Source of the DNA: CAIQPS01 sp963843455
GTDB lineage: Bacteria; Actinomycetota; Thermoleophilia; RBG-16-64-13
Direction of reading: 5' to 3'
Length of the DNA: 64,000 nucleotides
NCBI GenBank assembly: GCA_963843455.1
Contig: CAWJKE010000008.1
Location: 124,001 to 188,000, forward strand
The position numbers and the translations under genes are program-made. Below, in pieces: positions 43,513-51,539 of this stretch. Under the pieces are notes generated by a model. It saw nothing but the letters and a program-made list of their open reading frames with translations, ran no database searches and was not told the origin of the DNA. The first letter of the stretch is position 1. Each line of letters starts with the position of its first letter.

Positions 43513-43532
43513 CTGCTACACGTTTGCTACGC
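43513..43532. repeat. Arm-type repeats left of core E
   Basis: CTGCTACACG followed by TTTGCTACGC are degenerate copies of the TTTGCTACGCG unit found beside the integrase. They end about 115 bp before core E, the same distance as the repeats left of core B (114 bp). Confidence 0.45.
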
Positions 43533-43646
43533 AACCGCCCGGCATGAGGTGTCAGCAGCCGACAGGTAGTCCATTGAGGGACTAAGAAAGCGCCTGGAAA
43601 TAAGCACATTCCGGCATGACGCGACAGGACGCGTAAGGGCGGACTG

Positions 43647-43703
43647 GGTCTTAAACGCCGTAGGGCTACGCCCGTGCGGGTTCGAGTCCCGCCTCCGACA
43701 TAT
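43647..43703 (+). repeat. Attachment core E (variant partial tRNA-Leu), right end of the array
   Basis: A 57-bp copy of the tRNA-Leu 3' half with the same CTACGCCCG variable-arm variant as core D and a further change in the acceptor strand (CCGACAT for CCGGCAT). GGTTTTTTGCAG follows. The DNA beyond it should be the original chromosome. Confidence 0.8.
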
Positions 43704-44010
43704 GGTTTTTTGCAGGTATTTCCTGCCTCTGGATATCACGCCACAATCGTCAATCTCGACTGGCCGCCGTCCACTGCCGCCGGTGCCGGCCGGGTGCCGC
43801 AGGCATCGTCGAGCCTCGCCGCGGCCAGAGCGTCGGCGCCAGGGGAGCAGGTGTTCCTATGTGTCCGCAATGACGCCAATCCTGGAATGGCCGGTGCCGC
43901 AGATCGTGGGAGCGGACGCGGGGGAGTGCGGAGAGTCACCCTGCGCGTCTGGCGGAGTCGGCTCCGTCGCATTATGCTAGGGCTATCCGACTGAGAAAGG
44001 GGGGCGAAAG

Positions 44011-46639
44011 ATGGCAGAGAATAGGGGTACCACGGAGAAGACGGTCCTCAAGTCACTGGGTCTCAGTGGGGGCATCTACGGCGCCGTTCCCTGCGCCGTA
44101 GATGTGAAGGATGGGAAGGTCGTGCGGATCAGGCCGTTGCACTGGGACTCGAGATACGACCCCGCGCAGTTCAACGCCTGGAAGATAGAGAAGAACGGCA
44201 AGACCTTTGAGCCGCTCCTCAAGGCAGCCCCCGCTCCCTGGAGCCTTGCCTACAAGAAGAGGACCTATTCCCCCAACCGCATCAAGTACCCCTTGAAGAG
44301 GGTGGACTGGGATCCCGAGGGCGAGCGGAACACGCAGAACCGCGGCAAGAGCAAGTTCGTCCGCATCTCCTGGGATGAGGCCACCGACCTCATCGCGGCC
44401 GAGATCAGGCGGATCCACAAGGAATACGGGCCGCTGGCCATCCTCGTACAGGGCGACGGTCACGGCGAATGCAAGTTCATCCACGCGCCGCACGGCTGCT
44501 CCACACTGCTCCTGGACAAGATGGGCGGCTTCACCCAGCAAGTGCGCAACCCCGACAGCTGGGAGGGCTGGTACTGGGGATCGCGGCACGTCTGGGGCAA
44601 GGGACTCGTCGGGATGATGAACCCGGCGGACAACATCGTGAACGACATCACTCAGAACAGCGACATGATCGTGGTGTGGGGAGGCGATCCCGAGACCACG
44701 GCCTGGGGGTTCAGGGGCCAGCTCGCCAGCCGACTCCTCTTCTTCTGGAACGAGATAGGCCTCAAGCAGGTCTACATCAACCCCGACCTCAACTACGCGG
44801 CCGCCATCCACGCCGACAAGTGGATCCCGATCCTTCCCAACACCGACGCCGCCCTGCAGCTGGCCATCATGCACGTGTGGATCACCGAGGGCACCTACGA
44901 CAAAGAATACGTCGCGACCCACACCGTGGGCTTCGACAAGATGAAGGCGTATGTGATGGGCGAGGATGACGGCGTCCCGAAGACCCCGCAGTGGGCCTCG
45001 GCAAAATGTGGCGTGCCGGTCTGGACCATCAAGGCTTTGGCGCGTGACTGGGCCAAGAAGATCGTCACCATCGGCCACTACTTCGGTGGCGGCATGGCCC
45101 GCGGCCCGTACTCGCACGAGCCCGCCCGACTCGAGGTGGTCCTCCTCGGCATGCAGGGCCTCGGGAAACCGGGCGTTCACCAGTCGCAGATAGCCTACTT
45201 GGGGATGCCGCGGAACATCATCGGCGCCGGCAGGCAGTACATGGACATGTTCAGCAATCTGGCGGCGTCGCCGGCCGGGGACCGCATCCTCAAGCCGCAC
45301 AGGGGCACGCCCCAGGCCTGGGGCAAGCAGCTCATCCCCAAGACCCTCATCGAGGAGGCCATCCATCGGCCGCCCGTGGACTTCTGGGGCACAGGGGGCC
45401 ACGAGGAGCCCACCGACGACCAGTACAAGAAGTACACCTATCCCATCCCCAAAGAGGAGGGAGGGACCGAGTTCCACATGATGTGGACCGACACTCCCTG
45501 CCGGGTCACGTGCTGGAACTGCGGCAACGACGTGGTCGAAGCTATGCGGAGCCCAAAGATCGAATGCATCGTGGCTCAGCATCCTTGGCTGGAGAACGAC
45601 TGCCTGTACTCCGACATCATCCTGCCGACCAACACCACTCTCGAAGTGAACGACATCATGCCCTGCCTGCGGGATGGAGACAGCTTCCAGAGCGTGCTCC
45701 TCATGAGGCAGGCGATCGACGCCGATCGGCGAATCCAAGAGCGACTACGAAGCGGTGTGCGAAGTGGCCAAGAAGGTCGGCATGCTCGACCAGGTCACCG
45801 ACGGCTTCAGCGAGGCCGAGCTGATCAAAGCCGTCTTTGACGGGATGGGCTTCGACAAGATGGTCAGCTGGGAGGAGTTCCAGGAGAAGGACTACTTCGT
45901 CGTTCCCTACCAAAAGGACTGGCAGAAGCATACGGCCGGTTGGTATGACTTCTACAAAGACCCGGTGGCCAATCCCATCCCGACTCCCACCGGCAAGCTC
46001 GAGTTCTACTCCGAGAGCTTGGAGAAGTACTTCCCCAACGACCCCGAGCGTCCCCCGGTCCCCGTATGGGTGGAGAAGGGCATCACCCATGACGAGCGGA
46101 TCTCCAGCACGAGAGCGAAGGCCTATCCGCTCCTGGTCATGTCCAATCACGGCCGGTGGAGAGTCCACGCCCAGTGTGACGATATCCCCTGGACCAAGGA
46201 GACGGTCACGGGCAAGATCAAAGGCTTCGACGGCTACATGTACGAGCCTTGCTGGATGAATCCTCAAGACGCCAAGAAGCGGGGCATCAAGAACGGCGAC
46301 ATCGTCAAGGTGTACAACGAACGGGGTGGCGTCCTGTGCGGCGCCCTGGTGTGGGAAAGGATCATGCCGGGGGTGCTCTCGATCGACCACGGAGCGAGAG
46401 CCGACTTCATCATCCCCTGCAAGCTGGACCGGGGCGGCGCCATCAACGCCATCGCGCCCGAGGGGCTGACCTCCAAGCACGCCGGCGGCCAGGCCACCAG
46501 CGGGTATCTGGCCGAGGTCGAGAGGGTCAGCATGGCTCAGATGGAGGAGTGGATGAGGGACTATCCCGAGGCCTTCCAGAGACAGTATGACTCGGCTTCG
46601 GGTCTGCGCTTCAACGCTTGGGTCGTGGAGGGGAGGTAG
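44011..46639 (+). CDS. Molybdopterin oxidoreductase, pyrogallol-phloroglucinol transhydroxylase alpha-like (one frameshift)
   Basis: A DMSO-reductase-family catalytic subunit without the N-terminal FeS cluster. With one base skipped near 45720 it is exactly 875 residues, the length I recall for Pelobacter transhydroxylase AthL. ISWDEATDLIAAEIRR, VWGGDPETTAWG, VYINPDLNYAAA and VMSNHGRWRVHAQ are cofactor-binding segments. NPDSWEGW places D182-S183 where AthL has Asp174 and the Mo-ligand Ser175; H151 and Y410 match its His144 and Tyr404 by position. It would move a hydroxyl between trihydroxybenzenes. Other FeS-less relatives are possible. A TATGCT -10 element lies at 43973 and a GGGGGG-rich site precedes the ATG. 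Confidence 0.65.
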
Positions 46640-46641
46640 CA

Positions 46642-47464
46642 ATGGCAAAGAAAGTCTTCGTCATCGACGTGGCCAAGTGCAACGGTTGCCATAGCTGCCA
46701 GATCGTCTGTAAAGACGAGCACGTGGGCAACGACTGGAGCCCCATCGCCAAGCCCCAGCCCGACACGGGGCAGTTCTGGCTCGAACTCACCGAGCGCGTG
46801 CGAGGGACGGTGCCCAAGGTCAAGGTCGCCTACCGCCCACATCTATGCATGCACTGCGACAATGCCCCCTGCATCGCAGTCGTGCCCCATCCCGGGCGCG
46901 CTCTACCAGCGTGAAGACGGCATGGTGATCATCGACGCAGTCAAGTGCACCGGCTGCAGGAACTGTGTGGACGCGTGCCCGTACAAGGTCATCTTCTTTA
47001 ACGAGGACCTCAACCTGGCGCAGAAGTGCACCGGGTGTGCCCACCTACTGGACGACGGCTGGGCCGAGCCCCGCTGCGCCGACGCCTGCCCTACCAACTG
47101 CCTCCAGATGATGGACGAGGATGAGGCCCAGGCACTCATCGCCCAGGGTCAGGTATGGAAACCGGAACTCAAGGACGAGGTCAAGCCCCGGGTCTACTAC
47201 CTCAACCTGCCCAAGAAGTTCATAGCCGGCACGCTCTACGAGCCGGTGGAACAAGAAGTCGTGATCGGCGCGAAGGCCACGTTGAAGGGGGCCGACGGCA
47301 CGGTGTTGACCACCGAGACCGACGCCTACGGCGACTTCTGGTTCGAAGGGATAGACGAGGGCCTGTACGACCTGGAGCTGAAGTCCGGCGCCAAGCTCAA
47401 GGTCTTCTCCGGTCTCGATACCCGCGAGTTCGACATCAACCTTGGAGACATCCCGCTGAGGTAG
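46642..47464 (+). CDS. Iron-sulfur subunit, transhydroxylase beta-like (one frameshift)
   Basis: Electron-carrying partner of the preceding gene, 2 bp downstream. Skipping one base near 46877 gives 273 residues, against 274 for the Pelobacter beta subunit as I recall. Cysteine groups are CNGCHSCQIVC, CMHCDNAPC-IAS-C (completed only after the shift, giving the canonical C-x2-C-x4-C-x3-C), CTGCRNCVDAC and CTGC...CADAC. After about residue 195 comes a transthyretin/CnaB-like beta domain (GADGTVLTTETDAYGDFWFE), which is diagnostic for the transhydroxylase beta subunit and rare in other FeS subunits. Confidence 0.7.
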
Positions 47465-47477
47465 CCTGTTCGAAGGC

Positions 47478-47519
47478 AAAGCGGTCGGGGTAGTGAGAGA
47501 AGTTACCCCGGCCGCTTTT
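47478..47519 (+). terminator. Rho-independent terminator after the transhydroxylase genes
   Basis: AAAGCGGTCGGGGTA (47478-47492) and TACCCCGGCCGCTTT (47504-47518) form a 15-bp stem with one G-U pair, an 11-nt loop and a T-run. It starts 13 bp after the stop of the beta-subunit gene. No gene is visible from here to 47722. Confidence 0.8.
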
Positions 47520-47722
47520 CGTCGCGTTCTTGAGGTGGCGGACCAAGGAGTAGAGGGCGATCAGCGGCCGCTCTCGAGCACGAGAGAACCGCCGAGAAAG
47601 GACCACGACTTGGCCCCTTGCCCCCTCCGGCCGGCCCCAAGTGTTGCCAGCCGGGGGGCTTGACTCTTGCTGCAACCGGCCTAATCTGGAAAGCGTAGGA
47701 ATCAGCGCTCAAGGCGGGCGTC

Positions 47723-47920
47723 ATGAGCAAGCGGACGTGCATCCACTGCGCCGCACGGACCGGTGGCGAATGGTCAGCATGCCCCGTTTGTGGTGGCGCT
47801 CTTACCGCTGAGCGCGTCGACCGACGCGCCATCAAGAAGGCGGCCGGGATAGCGGCCGAGTCGCAGCAACTCAACAGACGCTCGCCGTTGATTGCGACCA
47901 TACACGAAGGACGTATTTGA
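47723..47920 (+). CDS. Small zinc-ribbon protein
   Basis: A 65-residue protein with C-x2-C pairs at CIHC and CPVC (residues 6-9 and 20-23), forming one zinc ribbon, followed by a basic tail (DRRAIKKAAGIAAE). No family is recognised. It has a moderate AAGGCGGG site before the ATG. The stretch 47921-48094 after it is non-coding as far as I can see. Confidence 0.45.
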   Translation: MSKRTCIHCAARTGGEWSACPVCGGALTAERVDRRAIKKAAGIAAESQQLNRRSPLIATIHEGRI

Positions 47921-48094
47921 ATCGTGGATGTGGGACCCCGCCGCTGGTGATGTTCTGTTCTACTTCCCTTTCCCCGGCCCGTCGCCCATAGGGCCTGGGG
48001 CCATCACGGTGCACATGTGAGGAGTTGACACTCTACGAGGCTTTCTTGACCGGGTCGCGAATACTATGGCGACTTCAGTCATGAGGAGGGCGAC

Positions 48095-48661
48095 GTGAAA
48101 CCCCTGATGGATCAAGCCGCCGTCGAAGACTCCGTAGAGGCACTCAAAGCAGGTACCCTGCAGGAACCCGAGTTATGGCTGCTCGTGAGAGCCGGCATGC
48201 TGGTAGGCGGCCTCGGATACTGGCATCCTGCGTGTATCGGTGTCCACGAAAAACTGCTCGACAGCAGAGGCCTCCTGCCATGGACGCTCGACGAACTGGG
48301 AAGGCTCTACAGGCTACCCGCCGAAACCGCCCGAGGGTTGGGTACTGCACTGGTTCGCCGGAAGGAGCTCAAGGCCAGGCTGGTGGAACTCCGCGCAATG
48401 TGGGATCTCGGAGTGGCGACCAGCCCGGACGTCTACGAAGAAGTCGTGCGACGTCGCGAGGAGATGACGTGCTTCGTACAACGCTCGATAATCGAGCAGA
48501 CGTGGGAAGCGCTACTGAGGGTGTATGGGGACGAGGTCTGGCGATTCGTCATCCCGTACCAGGATCTGTGCGACGAGTGGGGGATAGAAGACCAGCTGGG
48601 AGCTGCGTGGCGAGATAGGAGAGCGACCGTAGGAGAATACCCCCCCAAGACGTACGACTAA
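48095..48661 (+). CDS. Hypothetical protein
   Basis: A 188-residue soluble, mostly helical protein with a GTG start behind a strong AGGAGG site. It has no signal peptide or membrane helix, and I recognise no domain. Notable features are the Trp-rich segments (LWLLVRAGMLVGGLGYWHPA, LLPWTLDELGRLY) and a charged C-terminal half. Neighbouring small genes give no hint of function. Confidence 0.5.
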   Translation: MKPLMDQAAVEDSVEALKAGTLQEPELWLLVRAGMLVGGLGYWHPACIGVHEKLLDSRGLLPWTLDELGRLYRLPAETARGLGTALVRRKELKARLVELRAMWDLGVATSPDVYEEVVRRREEMTCFVQRSIIEQTWEALLRVYGDEVWRFVIPYQDLCDEWGIEDQLGAAWRDRRATVGEYPPKTYD

Positions 48662-48746
48662 GGTGCCACTGACGGACAGGCAAGATTAGGAAAGTGCTAA
48701 TATATCCGCGTTCTCTGCTCTGTGAAGCAACCGAAAGAGCACTGGA

Positions 48747-48971
48747 ATGTTAGGCCTCGCTATTGTCCTGCCCGTCGTCCTCCTTGTGGTCATCCCCGGT
48801 TTTCTGCTTATCTTCGGCCTGGCGGGGGCAGCAGGCAGGAGAACACCGAGACCGGGAGTTGCTGAGCGCGTTCGTGGCCCCATGCCCCGCCGCAAGATCG
48901 TCGGTCAAACACAGGCCGCCCGCTACTGCGAGATGATGAGGCGGCGACTGGCGAGGCCGGACTACAACTAG
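48747..48971 (+). CDS. Small single-pass membrane protein
   Basis: Seventy-four residues: a 28-residue hydrophobic helix at the very N-terminus (LGLAIVLPVVLLVVIPGFLL) followed by a basic Arg/Pro-rich tail that should stay in the cytoplasm. There is no clear ribosome-binding site; an AT-rich TAATATA stretch near 48700 may be its promoter. The family is unknown. Confidence 0.4.
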   Translation: MLGLAIVLPVVLLVVIPGFLLIFGLAGAAGRRTPRPGVAERVRGPMPRRKIVGQTQAARYCEMMRRRLARPDYN

Positions 48972-48996
48972 AGCCGTCTCCCGGCAGGATCATTCC

Positions 48997-50805
48997 TCAG
49001 GCCCCGTAGGTCAAGCCGAAGCCGTATGGGTAGGCGGCAGGCACTCCCAAGTGGTCCAGCAGCCCCTGCCCGTGATACTCGCCGTATTCGACGACTGAGG
49101 CATTGGGATCGAAGGTCGGCAGGTGGTCGGCGCTCGTGGGGATGGCGAACGGGAGGCGGCCGGTAGGCCCTTTGTGGCCCAGGACCAGGTCGGCGAGCGC
49201 GTGGCCGCCCTCCATGCCCGGGTACCACAAAATGAGGATCCCCGGCACCGAATGTCGCCACCCCTCCATCAACACGGCCGAGCCGCACATGAGCACGACG
49301 ATGGTGCGGGCGTTGGCGGATGCGACCGACTGGATGAGCGCCTCGTCGTCGCCGTGGAGCGTGAGTGACCTGCGATCGCCGCCGCCGAAGAATCCATCCC
49401 TCCGTCGCCGAAGTCGCGCGGCCGCGACCAGCGCCTTCGGGATCAGCGTGAGGGGTGGGCGAGGCAGGATCTTCTTGAAGCCAGGGGGAGGGAAAGCGCC
49501 CATATACTCGCCCTCGTCGCGCCAGTCGTAGCCTGCGACGACTATCGCAGCATCCGCGGCGGCCGCGAGGGCCGCCGCCCGCCCCAAGTGCGAGCCGTCA
49601 TCGTGCGGCACCTCTACGCCCAGAGGCCGGAGAGCGGCGCGCAGACCTTCCAGCGGGGTCACGACGTACGGGGCTGTCACGCTGCTCGACCCGTGGTCGC
49701 CGGTGTTGGGGACGTCGGCGAGACGACCGATCACGGCCAGCCGGCGCAGTTGCCGCCCGTCGAGCGGCAGAACCGGTCTTGATGGGGCGCCCGGGATCGG
49801 TACAGTCTCGTTTCGCAGAAGCACGATGCCTTTTGTGGCCGCCTCGCGCGCGAGCGCCCGGTGCTCGTCTGAGCCGATGGTGTCGGCGCCATACTCCGCG
49901 TCGCCCACGGCGCCGAAGCGGAGTTGCTGGCGGATCAGGCGAAGAGCGGCATCGTCGACTCGCGCCTGGGGGACGAGCGTCTGTTTCAGCGCCTTCGCCA
50001 CTCGCTCGTCAATGAAGAGCCGGGCGGGCATCTCCAGGTCGAGGCCGGCGTTGACCGACTTCACGCCATCGCGGATGCCGAAGACCCAGTCGCTGACTAC
50101 GAACCCTTCGAAGCCCCAGCGTTCCTTGAGGATCGAAGTAAGCAGCGCCCGGTTCTGCCCGCACCACTCCCCGTTGAGCGAGTTGTAGGCCGACATGACG
50201 GCTGCCACGCCCTCGTCCACCACCCGCTTGAAGTGCGGCAGATAGACGCGCGCGAGCACCTCGGGGCGCACTCTCACATCCACCTCGAACCGCGACTCCT
50301 CGATGCTGTTGCAGGCGAAATGCTTGGCGCAGCCCATGACATGTCTCTGCAGGCCGTGGACGAAGGCGGCGCCCATCTCCCCAATATGCTCGGAGTTCTC
50401 GCCGTAGGTCTCCTGCGCTCGTCCCCAGCCTGGATGGCGGAGCAGGTTGAGGCACGGGGCCAAACACACATTGGCGCCGTGGGCCCGCGCCTCCCGCCCG
50501 ATCGCCTCACCGATGCGTTCCTCCAGCGCACAGTCGAAGCTGGCGGCTCGGGCCATGGCGACGGGAAAACACGTGGACACGCCGCGGGCGACGCCACGGG
50601 GACCGTCGACGAAGAAGAGCCCGCGAAGGCCGAGCCGGGGAACGGCAGCGGCCGAATAGAGCGGCGGCTGGTAGTCATCGCCGGCGGCGCCCAGCATGTC
50701 CCGATAGAGGTCCTGATCTCCGGCGAGCAGGCGCAGTTTCTCCGCCGGCGTCATTCTGTCTAGCAGTTGGCGGGCCTGCGCCTCGATCTGTGGCGTCACT
50801 GCCAT
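48997..50805 (-). CDS. Glycoside hydrolase family 3 (beta-glucosidase-like)
   Basis: About 602 residues from ATG 50805. The N-terminal TIM barrel includes LFFVDGPRGVARG, CLAPCLNLLRHPGWGRAQETYGEN, GCAKHFACNSIEESRFEVD (the KHF segment of GH3) and VVSDWVFGI, where the Asp is the catalytic nucleophile. The C-terminal alpha/beta sandwich has GIVLLRNETVPIPG, LAVIGRLAD and AIVVAGYDWRDEGEY. It has no signal peptide, so it should hydrolyse beta-linked glucosides or oligosaccharides in the cytoplasm, releasing sugars for the glk-pgi route. The fibronectin-like domain of some GH3 enzymes is absent. Confidence 0.88.
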   Translation of the reverse strand: MAVTPQIEAQARQLLDRMTPAEKLRLLAGDQDLYRDMLGAAGDDYQPPLYSAAAVPRLGLRGLFFVDGPRGVARGVSTCFPVAMARAASFDCALEERIGEAIGREARAHGANVCLAPCLNLLRHPGWGRAQETYGENSEHIGEMGAAFVHGLQRHVMGCAKHFACNSIEESRFEVDVRVRPEVLARVYLPHFKRVVDEGVAAVMSAYNSLNGEWCGQNRALLTSILKERWGFEGFVVSDWVFGIRDGVKSVNAGLDLEMPARLFIDERVAKALKQTLVPQARVDDAALRLIRQQLRFGAVGDAEYGADTIGSDEHRALAREAATKGIVLLRNETVPIPGAPSRPVLPLDGRQLRRLAVIGRLADVPNTGDHGSSSVTAPYVVTPLEGLRAALRPLGVEVPHDDGSHLGRAAALAAAADAAIVVAGYDWRDEGEYMGAFPPPGFKKILPRPPLTLIPKALVAAARLRRRRDGFFGGGDRRSLTLHGDDEALIQSVASANARTIVVLMCGSAVLMEGWRHSVPGILILWYPGMEGGHALADLVLGHKGPTGRLPFAIPTSADHLPTFDPNASVVEYGEYHGQGLLDHLGVPAAYPYGFGLTYGA

Positions 50806-50818
50806 TCTCGGAGGCTGG

Positions 50819-51529
50819 CTAGTGCCACGCCGGCGGAGGGGCCGCGGGGGGAGGCGGCGCCCGCCGGCGCCGAGCACCCAAGACGATGAGTGTGGCCGCG
50901 ATCGCGAGCAGCACCAAGCCACCTACGGTCAAGCCGACAACGATGGGACCCAGGATCCCGAAGTGTGCCCCCACGCTCATGGTGGCGGCGACCGGAGCGC
51001 CGGCGTCGGCGTTCATGATGACTACGGTCCAGTCGCCCGGCTGGAGCTCCCACTCAAGCGTCTGGGTGCCCTCGCCCTCTTCTTTGGCGATCCAGAAGCT
51101 CTGCTTCCCCGGAGCCGACGGAAGGGTGGTGCCGTCGACGTGGCTGTACTCGACCGAGCCCGCCATCCAATCGACACGTGTGATCTTGTCGTGCGCGACG
51201 CCGGCCAGGTACTTCGACACGCGCGCGGTCGGCCCGACCCCTATGAACAGCGGCGCGGGTAGTTCGGAGACGCCTTCGATCCGTACCGTGACCTTCCCCT
51301 GTGCTGGAACCCAAGTCGTCCATCGGGAGCCGAAGGTCGCGTTGATGTTGGGGGCGGTCAGAGCAAAGCCGTAACTCCCCACTTGCTGGTCGGGACTTGT
51401 GAAGAATCCGGAAGAATCACGCTGCGAGGCATACAGGCCCAGAAGGAAACCTCCGGACGTGACGAACGCAAGCCCTGTCAGGGCGAAGAGTATCCCCAGG
51501 ACCAGGGCCACTATCTTGACAGCACGCAT
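50819..51529 (-). CDS. Membrane protein with extracellular beta domain
   Basis: About 236 residues from ATG 51529: a first membrane helix (IVALVLGILFALTGLAFVTS), an external domain of roughly 140 residues rich in beta strands (TWVPAQGKVTVRIEGVSELP, then YSHVDGTTLPSAPGKQSFWI and LEWELQPGDWTVVIMNADAG), a second helix (GPIVVGLTVGGLVLLAIAAT) and an Arg/Pro-rich cytoplasmic tail. It resembles uncharacterised actinobacterial proteins by architecture only. It lies 13 bp upstream of the GH3 gene and is probably co-transcribed. Confidence 0.6.
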   Translation of the reverse strand: MRAVKIVALVLGILFALTGLAFVTSGGFLLGLYASQRDSSGFFTSPDQQVGSYGFALTAPNINATFGSRWTTWVPAQGKVTVRIEGVSELPAPLFIGVGPTARVSKYLAGVAHDKITRVDWMAGSVEYSHVDGTTLPSAPGKQSFWIAKEEGEGTQTLEWELQPGDWTVVIMNADAGAPVAATMSVGAHFGILGPIVVGLTVGGLVLLAIAATLIVLGARRRRAPPPPAAPPPAWH

Positions 51530-51539
51530 GCGGTCAAGC

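Larger units (their letters stand above)
33347..43647. mobile_element. Tandem array of four integrative modules at tRNA-Leu
   Basis: The DNA between the intact tRNA-Leu and the last partial copy of its 3' half is divided by three more copies into four modules: I (33348-35111), II (35168-36986), III (37041-38417) and IV (38469-43646). This is the pattern left when elements insert repeatedly by site-specific recombination at a tRNA 3' end. Only module I still has a recognisable integrase, and that is truncated, so the array is probably immobile now. Cargo is a zinc-finger protein, a PASTA protein, a selenoprotein-type MsrA, a NERD protein, a secreted multidomain hydrolase and a SIR2-like remnant. 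Confidence 0.8.

Noticed and set aside
33347..43647. CRISPR array as explanation for the regularly recurring repeats
   Set aside because: The copies are 1.4-5 kb apart, match the tRNA-Leu 3' half and have genes between them; there are no short spacers.
44053..45738. 561-codon frame antisense to the molybdopterin enzyme
   Set aside because: There are no recognisable motifs, and it is a shadow of codon bias in the real gene.
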